64,000 bases of DNA from [Empedobacter] haloabium (GTDB taxonomy: Bacteria; Pseudomonadota; Gammaproteobacteria; Burkholderiales; Burkholderiaceae_D), in assembly GCA_008011715.2 (NCBI GenBank), contig CP136508.1, positions 6,414,809 to 6,478,808 on the forward strand, read 5' to 3'. The notes under the pieces were generated by a model. That model was not told where the DNA came from and did not search any database. It saw only the letters and a list, made by a program, of their open reading frames with translations. Made by a program: the position numbers and the translations under genes. Below, piece after piece: positions 33,411-42,423 of the stretch (position 1 is the first letter of the stretch; every line of letters begins with the position of its first letter).

Positions 33411-34546
33411 CCATGACCTCACCAGACAACAAGGTTCACCGCATCCTGTGCGTCGTCGGCGCACGGCCGAACTTCATGAAGATGGCGCCCATCATGGCCG
33501 CGCTGTCCGCGCTGGGTCCGCGCGTCGAGCCCAAACTGGTGCACACGGGCCAGCACTACGACGTGGCGATGAACCACCAGTACTTCCAGGCGCTGGGCAT
33601 TCCCGATCCGGACATCAACCTGGAAGTGGGCAGCGGCAGCCACGCGCAGCAGACGGCCGAGGTGATGCGCCGCTTCGAGCCGGCGCTGGACGAGGTGGCA
33701 CCGGCCGCCGTGCTGGTCGTCGGCGACGTCAACTCGACCATCGCCTGCGCGCTGGTGGCGGCCAAGAAGGGCGTGCCCGTCATCCACGTGGAAGCGGGCC
33801 TGCGCAGCTTCGATCGCGCCATGCCGGAGGAAATCAACCGCGTGCTGACGGACCAATTGTCCGACCTGTTGTTCACGACCGAGGAAAGCGGCCGCGCCAA
33901 CCTGCTCAAGGAAGGCATCGCGGACGAGCGCATCCACTTCGTCGGCAACGTCATGATCGACACGCTGCGCCTGAACCTGCCGCGCGCCGTGCCGGCCGCG
34001 CGCATCGCGGCGGACGCCGGGCGTACCGGCTTTGCCGACAACGGCTACGCGGTGCTGACCCTGCACCGGCCGTCCAACGTCGACGATGCCGCCATGCTGC
34101 AAAGGCTGCTGGAAACGGCCGCGCAAATCAGCCTGCGTACGCCAGTGATCTTCCCGCTGCATCCGCGCACGCGCGCGACCATCGAGCGTTTCGGCCTGGC
34201 CCACCTGCTGGACCGGCCGCAGATGCTGCTGCCGCCGCAGGGCTACCTGGAGATGCTGGGCCTGATGCAGGATGCGAAAGTGGTGTTGACCGATTCCGGC
34301 GGCATCCAGGAAGAGACGACCGCGCTGGGCACGCCCTGCATCACGCTGCGCCACAACACCGAGCGCCCGATCACGGTGGACGAGGGCACCAACACGATCG
34401 CCGGCAACGAGCCGGCACGCATCCTGGCCGCGTACGAGGAAGTCATGACGGGCGGCGGCAAGGCCGGCCGGGTGCCGCACTTCTGGGACGGCCGCGCCGC
34501 CGAGCGCATCGCCGCCATCGTCAACGACTGGCTGCCGCGCGACTAA
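33407..34546 (+). CDS. wecB: UDP-N-acetylglucosamine 2-epimerase (non-hydrolysing)
   Basis: This 379-residue GT-B-fold epimerase carries the family signatures GARPNFMKMAP near the N-terminus, TGQHYD, EAGLRSFDR and the C-terminal TDSGGIQEE and GTNTIAG motifs. It makes UDP-ManNAc from UDP-GlcNAc, suggesting that ManNAc or a derivative is in the exopolysaccharide. Two candidate starts lie at 33407 and 33413; the first is coupled to the ATPase stop. The gene is followed after 11 bp by a deacetylase. Confidence 0.93.
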   Translation: MTMTSPDNKVHRILCVVGARPNFMKMAPIMAALSALGPRVEPKLVHTGQHYDVAMNHQYFQALGIPDPDINLEVGSGSHAQQTAEVMRRFEPALDEVAPAAVLVVGDVNSTIACALVAAKKGVPVIHVEAGLRSFDRAMPEEINRVLTDQLSDLLFTTEESGRANLLKEGIADERIHFVGNVMIDTLRLNLPRAVPAARIAADAGRTGFADNGYAVLTLHRPSNVDDAAMLQRLLETAAQISLRTPVIFPLHPRTRATIERFGLAHLLDRPQMLLPPQGYLEMLGLMQDAKVVLTDSGGIQEETTALGTPCITLRHNTERPITVDEGTNTIAGNEPARILAAYEEVMTGGGKAGRVPHFWDGRAAERIAAIVNDWLPRD

Positions 34547-34557
34547 AAGGAGCGACC

Positions 34558-35427
34558 ATGAACGGGCCCGTGCCGCATCTGGCAGCGCAGACGATCCGCA
34601 ACGCGATGACGATCGACGTCGAGGATTATTTCCAGGTCTCGGCGTTCGCGCCGCAGATCGCCCGCGACAGCTGGCCGCTGCGCGAGTGCCGCGTCGAGGC
34701 GAATGTCGACCGCATCCTGGCGATCCTCGACGAGGGCGGCGCCAAGGCGACCTTCTTCACCCTGGGCTGGATCGCCGAGCGCTATCCGGCGCTGGTGCGG
34801 CGCATCGTCGCCGCCGGCCACGAGCTGGCCAGCCACGGTTATGGCCACCTGCGCGCCACCGACCAGACCCGCGCCGAGTTCATGGACGACATCGTGCGCA
34901 GCAAGGCGATCCTGGAGGACATCGGCGGCCAGCGCGTGCTGGGCTACCGCGCCCCCAGCTTCTCGATTGGCCCCGTCAACCTGTGGGCGCTGACGTCGCT
35001 GCACGATGCCGGCTACCAGTACAGCTCCAGCATCTACCCGATCGCGCACGACCACTACGGCATGCCGGACGCGCCACGCTTCCCGTTCTACCCGCACGGC
35101 ACCGACGGCCTGCTGGAGATCCCGATCACCACGGTGCGCCTGTTCGAGCGCAACCTGCCGGCGGGCGGCGGCGGCTACTTCCGCCTGTTGCCATACGCGC
35201 TGTCGCGCTCCCTGATGCGGCGCGTGAACCATGACGACGGCCAGCCCACCATCTTTTATTTTCACCCGTGGGAACTGGACCCCGGTCAGCCGCGTCCGCA
35301 GGGCATCGGCCTGAAAAGCCGCTTCCGCCATTACGTCAATCTGGGCCGCATGGAGCAGCGCATCCGCGCGCTGACGCGCGACTTCGCCTGGGACCGGATG
35401 GATCGCATCTTCCTGGGGCGGCCATGA
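34558..35427 (+). CDS. Polysaccharide deacetylase, XrtA-associated
   Basis: This 289-residue NodB-family carbohydrate esterase has AAGGAG (34547-34552) before its ATG. TIDVEDYF (18-25) supplies the catalytic Asp, and SHGYGH (92-97) supplies metal-binding histidines H93 and H97. RAPSFS and the late FYFHPWE motif are also typical. No signal peptide is evident. It likely removes N-acetyl groups from a lipid-linked precursor. It overlaps the FemAB gene by ATGA. Confidence 0.91.
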   Translation: MNGPVPHLAAQTIRNAMTIDVEDYFQVSAFAPQIARDSWPLRECRVEANVDRILAILDEGGAKATFFTLGWIAERYPALVRRIVAAGHELASHGYGHLRATDQTRAEFMDDIVRSKAILEDIGGQRVLGYRAPSFSIGPVNLWALTSLHDAGYQYSSSIYPIAHDHYGMPDAPRFPFYPHGTDGLLEIPITTVRLFERNLPAGGGGYFRLLPYALSRSLMRRVNHDDGQPTIFYFHPWELDPGQPRPQGIGLKSRFRHYVNLGRMEQRIRALTRDFAWDRMDRIFLGRP

Positions 35428-36527
35428 ATGCCATCATCGAATCGGCGATGCAACGCGCGCAGACGACCGCGATGCCGCAACCCGGCCCTGTCACGGTAAG
35501 GCTGCTGCGCGACGACGCGGTCGACCGTGCCCGCTGGGACGCATTCGTGCAGGCCTGCCCCCAGGCGACCTTCTTCCACCGCGCCGGCTGGCAGCGCGTG
35601 ATCGAAGGCGCCTTCGGCCATCGGACCTGGTTTTACCTCGCCGAGCAGGACGGCGTGATCCGCGGCGTGCTGCCCCTGGCGCAGATCAAGAGCCGGCTGT
35701 TCGGCCATTCCCTGATCGCGCTGCCGTTCTGCGTGTACGGCGGCGTGGCGGCCGATTCCGACGCGGCGCGCGGCCAGCTCGACGACGCGGCGCTGGCGCT
35801 GGCACGCAGCCTGGGCGTGGGACACCTGGAATACCGCAACTACAGCCCCGCGCACCCGGGCGAACCGGCCTGGCAGGGCAAGGATTTATACGTCACGTTC
35901 CGCAAGGCGATCGTGGCGGACGACGAAGCGAACTTGAACGCCATTCCGCGCAAGCAGCGCGCAATGGTCCGCAAGGGCATCAAGTGCGGTCTGGCGGGGG
36001 AGGTGGACGACAACGTCGAGCGCTTCTTCACGGCCTATGCGCACAGCGTGCATCGCCTCGGAACGCCGGTATTCCCGAAAAAATACTTCGCGCTGCTGAA
36101 GGAAGTGTTCGGCCCCGACTGCGAGGTGCGCGTGATCGTGCGCGAGCGCGAGATCGTCGCCGGCGTGCTCAGTTTCTTCTTCCGCGACGAGGTGCTGCCG
36201 TACTACGGCGGCGGCATGCCGGTGGCGCGCGAAGTGGCCGGCAACGACTTCATGTACTGGAACCTGATGCAGGCGGCCGCGGCGCGCGGCTGTCGCGTGT
36301 TCGACTTCGGTCGCAGCAAGCGCGGCACCGGCGCATTCGACTTCAAGAAGAACTGGGGTTTCGAGGCGCAGCCGCTGCCGTACGAATACCACCTGATCAA
36401 GGCGGAGTCGATCCCGGACGTCAATCCACTGAACCCGAAATACCAGCTGTTCATCCGCGTGTGGCAGAAGATGCCGCTGGCGCTGGCCAACGCGCTCGGG
36501 CCGTACATCGTCAAGGATCTGGGGTAA
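35424..36527 (+). CDS. FemAB-family protein, PEP-CTERM/XrtA-associated
   Basis: This 367-residue protein has two GNAT-like halves of the FemAB fold. Features include ATFFHRAGWQRVIEGAFGH near 47-65, IPRKQRAMVRKGIK near 175-188 and FDFGRSKRGTGAFDFKKNWG near 293-312. The start at 35424 overlaps the deacetylase stop, and the longer frame is not coding. It probably transfers an acyl or aminoacyl group onto an amino sugar freed by the neighbouring deacetylase, a link suggested by gene order. It is distinct from the FemAB/GNAT gene at 6477-7595. Confidence 0.9.
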   Translation: MNAIIESAMQRAQTTAMPQPGPVTVRLLRDDAVDRARWDAFVQACPQATFFHRAGWQRVIEGAFGHRTWFYLAEQDGVIRGVLPLAQIKSRLFGHSLIALPFCVYGGVAADSDAARGQLDDAALALARSLGVGHLEYRNYSPAHPGEPAWQGKDLYVTFRKAIVADDEANLNAIPRKQRAMVRKGIKCGLAGEVDDNVERFFTAYAHSVHRLGTPVFPKKYFALLKEVFGPDCEVRVIVREREIVAGVLSFFFRDEVLPYYGGGMPVAREVAGNDFMYWNLMQAAAARGCRVFDFGRSKRGTGAFDFKKNWGFEAQPLPYEYHLIKAESIPDVNPLNPKYQLFIRVWQKMPLALANALGPYIVKDLG

Positions 36528-36531
36528 TACC

Positions 36532-37788
36532 GTGGACGACCTGCTGCTGCTGGTGCATCGCATCCCGTACCCGCCGAACAAGGGCGACAAGATCCGCTCG
36601 TGGCATCTGCTGCGGCATCTGGCGCGGCGCTACCGGGTGCATCTTGCCACGTTCGTCGACGACAAGGACGACTGGCAATACGTCGACCACGTGCGCAAGC
36701 TGTGCGCCTCCAGCCACTTCGCACCGCTCAACCCGCGCATGGCGCGTGTGCGCAGCCTGCGCGCGCTGCTGGCCAATCGCGCGCTGTCGCTGGACTACTA
36801 CAGCGACCGCGGCACCCGAAAATGGGTGTGCCAGACCATGCGCGACCGGCCCATCGAGCGCATCGTCGTGTTCTCGTCGCCGATGGCGCAGTACGCCCAG
36901 CCTTACGAGCAGGCGCGCCGCATCGTCGACCTGTGCGACGTCGATTCCGAAAAATGGCGCCAGTATGCGCAGCAGAAGCCCTGGCCAGTCAACCTGCCGT
37001 ATGCCTGGGAAGCCAGCCGGCTGCTGCGCTACGAGCGCAAGGTGGCCGCGTGCAGCGATGCGGCGCTGTTCGTTTCGCAGCCGGAAGCAGAGCTGTTCCG
37101 TTCCCTGGCACCGGAAAGCGCCGCGCACATCGGCTGGTTCGGCAACGGTGTCGATACCGGCTACTTCGCGGCGGACGGCGTTTATCAAAATCCGTATGCC
37201 GACGGCGACCAGGTGCTGGTGTTCTGCGGCGCGATGGATTACTGGCCCAACATCGATGCGGTGCAATGGTTCGCGCGCGAGGTGCTGCCCGTCGTGCTGG
37301 CACGGGTGCCGGGCGCGCGCTTCGTCATCGTCGGCGCCCGCCCGGCGCCGGAAGTGCAGGCGCTGGCCGCGCTGCCCGGCGTGACCGTCACCGGCACCGT
37401 GCCGGACGTGCGGCCCTACGTCGCGCATGCCGCCTTGTCGGTGGCGCCGCTGCGGGTGGCGCGCGGCATCCAGAACAAGGTGCTGGAGGCGATGGCGATG
37501 GCCAAGACCGTCGTGCTGACGCCGCAGGCGCTGGAAGGCATCGACGCGCAGCCGGGCCGCGACGTGGTCGTGGCCGAACATGCAGTCGACTTTGCCGACG
37601 CCGTCGTCGCGCAACTGGCGCGAACCGGCGCCATCGGCGAGGCCGCGCGCGCCCGCGTCGAAGCGGCCTACGGCTGGGATGCCCGGCTGGCGGCGCTGGA
37701 TGCATTGCTGGAAGCGCCGTCGAATCGTCACGGCAGTACCGCCCCGGCCGCCGCCGGCCCCGTTCTTCCGACCTGGAACCAGGCATGA
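36532..37788 (+). CDS. Glycosyltransferase, PEP-CTERM/XrtA-associated (GT4-like)
   Basis: This 418-residue GT-B enzyme uses a GTG start with GGGG 8 bp upstream. The opening LVHRIPYPPNKGDKIRSW is the hallmark of the TIGR03087-type family. The donor site has FCGAMDYWPN near 224-233 and PLRVARGIQNKVLEAMAMAK near 304-323. The last 25 residues are Pro/Ala-rich and probably disordered. It sits directly before xrtA, overlapping it by ATGA. It adds a sugar to the growing unit; specificity is unknown. Confidence 0.9.
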   Translation: MDDLLLLVHRIPYPPNKGDKIRSWHLLRHLARRYRVHLATFVDDKDDWQYVDHVRKLCASSHFAPLNPRMARVRSLRALLANRALSLDYYSDRGTRKWVCQTMRDRPIERIVVFSSPMAQYAQPYEQARRIVDLCDVDSEKWRQYAQQKPWPVNLPYAWEASRLLRYERKVAACSDAALFVSQPEAELFRSLAPESAAHIGWFGNGVDTGYFAADGVYQNPYADGDQVLVFCGAMDYWPNIDAVQWFAREVLPVVLARVPGARFVIVGARPAPEVQALAALPGVTVTGTVPDVRPYVAHAALSVAPLRVARGIQNKVLEAMAMAKTVVLTPQALEGIDAQPGRDVVVAEHAVDFADAVVAQLARTGAIGEAARARVEAAYGWDARLAALDALLEAPSNRHGSTAPAAAGPVLPTWNQA

Positions 37789-39347
37789 ACACACTGACCA
37801 GCGCCGTTGCCGTCGATAGCGCGCCCGCCCCGGCGCCGGCTCGTGATGTCCAGGGAGCCGGCAAGGCACGTTGGCTGGCCGTCGGGGCGGCGGCGCTGCT
37901 GCCATTCGTCCTGTACTTCGGCACGGCGGCGTCGATCGCGGCCATCTGGGAGCGCTCGGCCACGTTCGCGCATGGCTACGTGATCCTGCCGATCAGTATC
38001 TGGCTGATCTGGCAGCGGCGCGCGGTGCTGGCGCAGCTGCCGGTGCGGCCCTTCCTGCCCGCGCTGGCCGCGCTGGCCTTGTGCGGCGCGGCCTGGATGT
38101 TGGGATTGCTGGGCGACGTGGCGATCGTGCGGCAGTACGCGTTTGCCGCCATGATCCCGCTGGCGGTGCTGGCGGTAGCCGGCATCGCGGTCGTGCGGGC
38201 GATCGCGTTCCCGCTGGCGTTCATCCTGTTCGGCGTGCCGGTCGGCGAAGGCCTGATCGATCCGCTGATCCAGATTACCGCCAGCTTCACGGTGGATGCG
38301 CTGCGCGCGACCGGCATTCCCGTGCTGCGCGAGGGGAACAACTTCAGCATTCCCACCGGCGACTGGTCGGTCGTGGAGGCATGCAGCGGGCTGCGCTACC
38401 TGATCTCGTCGTTCACCCTGGGCTGCCTGTACGCCTACCTGACTTACCGCAGCACGTGGCGCCGCCTCGTGTTCGCGCTGGTGGCGCTGGCGCTGCCCGT
38501 GCTGGCCAATGGCCTGCGCGCTTACATGATCGTCATGATCGGTCATACCAGCGGCATGACGATGGCGGTCGGCGTCGACCACCTGATCTACGGTTGGGTG
38601 TTCTTCGGCGTTGTGATGCTGCTGCTGTTCTGGGTCGGCAGCTTCTGGCGCGAGGACCGCAAGGCCGAGCCATCCGCGCGCTACGCGCCGCCGGGCACGC
38701 GCTCCGCTTCGGCCGCGCGCGTGGCCGCCGCCGCCTGCGGCGTGGCCGCGTGCATCGGCGTCTGGTCCGCGTACGGCTGGTACCTGGACCGCGGCAACGC
38801 CGCCCCGGTACCGGCCAACCTGGCGAGCTACCAGGCCAAGGCGCCTGTCACGCCACCATTCACGGCCTGGACGCCGGCTTATGCGCCCGCCAGCGCGAGC
38901 GTCGATAAGTACTACGACGTGGGCGCTGCCACCGTCGGCGTGGCCGTACGCTACTACCGCGACGGCGGGCCGGAACGCCTGATCAGTTCCACCAACCGGC
39001 TGACGGCAGCACACACGCCGTGGCACGAAACGTCGAGTGCCGTGCGGGCCGAGCGCATCCATGGCAACACGCTGCAGGTGCGCGAGAGCACCGTGACGGG
39101 CGCCGATGGCCGCTTCGTGGTCTGGCAGTGGTACTGGATCGGCGGCGCCACCACGGCCAGTAACTATGTCGGCAAGGCGCTGCAGGTGAAGCAGAAATTC
39201 ACGACGGGCAGCGACGACGGCGCCTCCGTCATGGTGTTCGCGCCGTATGACGAAGACCCGGCCACGGCGCGGCCCGCGCTGCGCGCGTTCCTGCAGTCCG
39301 AACTGGGCGCGCTCGACGCGGCGCTGGCCGCCAACCGCAGGCAGTAA
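37785..39347 (+). CDS. xrtA: Exosortase A fused to an EpsI-type domain
   Basis: This 520-residue protein combines the eight-helix transpeptidase EpsH/XrtA (about 30-290) with a periplasmic EpsI domain (about 305-515). The proposed catalytic residues are visible: C200 in VVEACSGLRYL, R245 in NGLRAYM and H266 in GVDHLIYGW. It should cut PEP-CTERM signals such as that of 21695-22585 and attach the product to an unknown acceptor. EpsI helps exopolysaccharide production and is often a separate gene; here it is fused. The start is in ATGA overlap with the upstream glycosyltransferase. Confidence 0.95.
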   Translation: MNTLTSAVAVDSAPAPAPARDVQGAGKARWLAVGAAALLPFVLYFGTAASIAAIWERSATFAHGYVILPISIWLIWQRRAVLAQLPVRPFLPALAALALCGAAWMLGLLGDVAIVRQYAFAAMIPLAVLAVAGIAVVRAIAFPLAFILFGVPVGEGLIDPLIQITASFTVDALRATGIPVLREGNNFSIPTGDWSVVEACSGLRYLISSFTLGCLYAYLTYRSTWRRLVFALVALALPVLANGLRAYMIVMIGHTSGMTMAVGVDHLIYGWVFFGVVMLLLFWVGSFWREDRKAEPSARYAPPGTRSASAARVAAAACGVAACIGVWSAYGWYLDRGNAAPVPANLASYQAKAPVTPPFTAWTPAYAPASASVDKYYDVGAATVGVAVRYYRDGGPERLISSTNRLTAAHTPWHETSSAVRAERIHGNTLQVRESTVTGADGRFVVWQWYWIGGATTASNYVGKALQVKQKFTTGSDDGASVMVFAPYDEDPATARPALRAFLQSELGALDAALAANRRQ

Positions 39348-39351
39348 AACC

Positions 39352-40536
39352 ATGAACGACACGCCACTCATCGTCCACCTGATCTACCGGCTCGACTTCG
39401 GCGGCCTGGAGTCGCTGATGGTCGAACGCATCAACCGCATGCCGGCCGAGCGCTACCGCCACGCGGTCGTCTGCCTGACCGACTACAACCCAGCCTTCGC
39501 GCAGAAGATCACGCGCGCCGGCGTGACGATCCACGCCCTGCACAAGCAGCCCGGCCTGTCGCTGGCGACGCACGCGGCGCTGTGGCGGCTGCTGCGCGAA
39601 CTGCGGCCGGCGGTGCTGCACTCGTACAACCTGTCGGCCATCGAATACGCGCCGGTGGCCCTGGCCGCGGGCGTGCCGGTGCGCGTCAACGGCGCCCATG
39701 GCCGCGATGCCGACGACCCGGAAGGCAAGAACCGCAAGCACAACTTGCTGCGCCGCCTGATGGTGCCGTTCTATCACTGCTGCTATGCCAACTCGGCGGC
39801 GATGGAAGACTGGAACCGGGACATCATCGGCGTCCCGGCCCGCAAGAGCCGGATGCTGGCCAACGGCATCGATGCCGAGCGCTTCCGGCCGCGTGCGCAC
39901 GGCGAGGCCATTGTCGCCAGCGCCCAGCCGTTCGGTCCAGGCCATGTCGTCATCGGCACCGTCGGCCGCATCCAGGCCGTGAAGGACCACGCCACCCTGG
40001 TCGAGGCGTTCGCGCTGCTGCGGCAACGGCTGCCGCGCCACACGGCGCTGCTGCGCCTGGCCATCGTCGGCGACGGTCCGCTGCTGCAGCGCCTGCGCGA
40101 CCGGGTGGCGGCGCTGGAGCTGACCGACGTGGTCTGGTTGCCGGGCGCACGTACCGACGTGGCGGACATCCTGCGCGGCTTCGACATCTTCGCCATGTCG
40201 TCGATCGCCGAAGGCACACCCGGCTCCGCGCTGGAGGCGATGGCCACCGCGCTGCCGGTGGTGGGTACGCGCGTGGGTGGCATCCCGGAGGTGATCGCCA
40301 ACGGCAGCACGGGCTTCCTGGTGCCGCCGTCGGATGCCGCCGCGCTGGCGGCGGCGCTGGAGCAATATGTGCTGTCGCCGGAACTGGCCGCACAGCACGG
40401 CGCCGCCGGGCGCGAGCGGGTGCTGCGCAAATACAGCATGGCCGCGATGGTGGCCGCGTACCAGGACATGTACGACAGCCTGTGCGAACGCAAGATCAAG
40501 ACCAAAAAAGGGGCGGTGCCATCATGTGTGGAATAG
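39352..40536 (+). CDS. Glycosyltransferase, PEP-CTERM/XrtA-associated (GT4)
   Basis: This 394-residue GT-B family 4 enzyme opens IVHLIYRLDFGGLESLMVE, typical of the TIGR03088-type family. GTVGRIQAVKDH lies at about 202-213, and the EX7E site EGTPGSALEAMATALPVV lies near 285-302. It starts 4 bp after the xrtA stop. The C-terminal codons overlap the asparagine synthetase start by 13 bp. It acts in the cytoplasm on the lipid-linked repeat unit. Confidence 0.91.
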   Translation: MNDTPLIVHLIYRLDFGGLESLMVERINRMPAERYRHAVVCLTDYNPAFAQKITRAGVTIHALHKQPGLSLATHAALWRLLRELRPAVLHSYNLSAIEYAPVALAAGVPVRVNGAHGRDADDPEGKNRKHNLLRRLMVPFYHCCYANSAAMEDWNRDIIGVPARKSRMLANGIDAERFRPRAHGEAIVASAQPFGPGHVVIGTVGRIQAVKDHATLVEAFALLRQRLPRHTALLRLAIVGDGPLLQRLRDRVAALELTDVVWLPGARTDVADILRGFDIFAMSSIAEGTPGSALEAMATALPVVGTRVGGIPEVIANGSTGFLVPPSDAAALAAALEQYVLSPELAAQHGAAGRERVLRKYSMAAMVAAYQDMYDSLCERKIKTKKGAVPSCVE

Positions 40537-42419
40537 TCGGATTGCTGGACACGCGCGGCAAGCGCGACATCGACGAGGCGCTGCTGCGCCGGATGAACGA
40601 CACCCAATACCATCGTGGCCCGGACGAGGGCGACATCTACCGCGAGCCCGGCGTCGGCTTCGGCCACCGCCGCCTGTCGGTGATCGACATCGCCTCGGGT
40701 CAGCAGCCGCTCGGCAACGAAGACGGCAGCGTGATGGTCTGCTACAACGGCGAGATCTACAACTACCGCGAGCTGACGGCCGAACTGAAAGCGCTGGGCC
40801 ATACCTTCCGCACCAACAGCGACACGGAAGTGATCGTGCATGCGTGGGAAGAGTGGGGCGAGGCCTGCGTCGAACGCTTCCGCGGCATGTTCGCCTTCGG
40901 CCTGTGGGACCGCAACCGGCAGGTGATGTTCCTGGCGCGCGACCACATGGGCGTCAAGCCGATGTTCTACGCGATGCTGCCCGATGGCCTGTTCGCGTTC
41001 AGCTCCGAACTGAAGGCGCTGCGCTCGCTGCCTGGCCTGCCGCGCGACATCGACCCGCGCGCCGTGGAGGATTATTTCGCCTACGGCTACGTGCCCGAAC
41101 CGAAGACGATCTATCGGCATGCGTTCAAGCTCTCGCCCGGGTTCCGCCTGCTGCAAAAGGTGGGCGAACCGCTGGCGCAGCCGCGCCAGTACTGGGACGT
41201 GCCGTTCAAGCTGCACCATGCGATGACGGAAAGCGACGCGCAGGGCGAGCTGGTGGAACGGTTGCGCGACTCGGTGCGCAGCCAGCTGGTGGCCGAGGTG
41301 CCGCTGGGGGCGTTTCTGTCCGGCGGCGTGGATTCCAGCGCCGTCGTCGCCACGATGGCGGGATTGACCAAGGGCGCCGTCAACACCTGCTCGATCGCGT
41401 TCCGCGACAAGGCCTACGACGAATCGGCCTACGCCGCCCAGGTGGCGCAGCAATACCATACCGACCACCATGTCGAGACGGTGGACACGGACGACTTCGC
41501 GCTGCTGGACACCCTGTCGGACCTGTACGACGAGCCGTATGCCGACAGCTCGGCCATTCCCACTTATCGGGTATGCCAGCTGGCGCGCCAGCGCGTGACG
41601 GTGGCGCTGTCCGGTGACGGTGGCGACGAGAACCTGGCCGGCTACCGCCGCTACCGCTATGCGATGGCCGAGGAAAGCGTGCGCGGACGGATCCCGATGG
41701 CGCTGCGCAAGCCGCTGTTCGGCACCCTCGGCAAATACTATCCGAAGGCCGACTGGGCGCCGCGCGTGTTTCGCGCCAAGACCACGTTCGAGGCGCTGTC
41801 GCGCGACCTGGTCGAGGGCTACTTCCACGGCGTGTCGATCATGACGGACGCGATGCGCCGCCAGCTCTTTTCCGACAGCTTCCGCGCCGGCCTGCAGGGC
41901 TATCGGGCCATCGACGTGATGCGCGGCCATGCCAACCGTGCGCCGACGGACGACCCGCTGTCGATGATCCAGTACCTCGACATGAAGACCTACCTGCCGG
42001 GCGACATCCTGACGAAGGTCGACCGCGCCAGCATGGCGCACGCGTTGGAGGTGCGGGTGCCGCTGCTGGACCACCAGCTGGTCGAGTGGATTTCCGGCCT
42101 GCCACCCGAGATGAAGCTCAAGGGCAGCGAAGGCAAGTACATCTTCAAGAAGAGCATGGAAAAGTACCTGCCGCACGACATTCTGTACCGCCGCAAGCAG
42201 GGCTTCGCGGTGCCGCTGGCGGCCTGGTTCCGCGGCCCGCTGCGCGAGCGCGTGCGCGCCTCGCTGCTGGGGCCCAACCTGGCCGCCACCGGCATGTTCA
42301 ACACGGCATTCCTGGCCGAGATGGTCGAGCAGCACCAGTCCGGCCGGCGCGACTACAGCGCCCCGATCTGGACGCTGCTGATGTTCGAGGCGTTTCTGAA
42401 AAAAGAACTGCAAGGCTGA
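40524..42419 (+). CDS. Asparagine-synthetase-type amidotransferase 1, XrtA-associated
   Basis: This 631-residue protein is a complete glutamine-dependent amidotransferase. It begins MCGIVGLLD with catalytic Cys2 in place and has the glutaminase motifs RGPDEGD, NGEIYN and RTNSDTEV, followed by the synthetase PP-loop LSGGVDSS (265-272). It matches the exosortase A amidotransferase 1 family. It probably amidates a uronic acid or other carboxylate in the polysaccharide. It contrasts with the protein at 11964-13814, whose Cys is displaced. Confidence 0.92.
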   Translation: MCGIVGLLDTRGKRDIDEALLRRMNDTQYHRGPDEGDIYREPGVGFGHRRLSVIDIASGQQPLGNEDGSVMVCYNGEIYNYRELTAELKALGHTFRTNSDTEVIVHAWEEWGEACVERFRGMFAFGLWDRNRQVMFLARDHMGVKPMFYAMLPDGLFAFSSELKALRSLPGLPRDIDPRAVEDYFAYGYVPEPKTIYRHAFKLSPGFRLLQKVGEPLAQPRQYWDVPFKLHHAMTESDAQGELVERLRDSVRSQLVAEVPLGAFLSGGVDSSAVVATMAGLTKGAVNTCSIAFRDKAYDESAYAAQVAQQYHTDHHVETVDTDDFALLDTLSDLYDEPYADSSAIPTYRVCQLARQRVTVALSGDGGDENLAGYRRYRYAMAEESVRGRIPMALRKPLFGTLGKYYPKADWAPRVFRAKTTFEALSRDLVEGYFHGVSIMTDAMRRQLFSDSFRAGLQGYRAIDVMRGHANRAPTDDPLSMIQYLDMKTYLPGDILTKVDRASMAHALEVRVPLLDHQLVEWISGLPPEMKLKGSEGKYIFKKSMEKYLPHDILYRRKQGFAVPLAAWFRGPLRERVRASLLGPNLAATGMFNTAFLAEMVEQHQSGRRDYSAPIWTLLMFEAFLKKELQG

Positions 42420-42423
42420 TCCG

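Noticed and set aside
30759..33464. Open frame of 901 codons antisense to the outer-membrane protein and ATPase genes
   Set aside because: The composition is typical of shadow frames, and both sense genes have firm family motifs.
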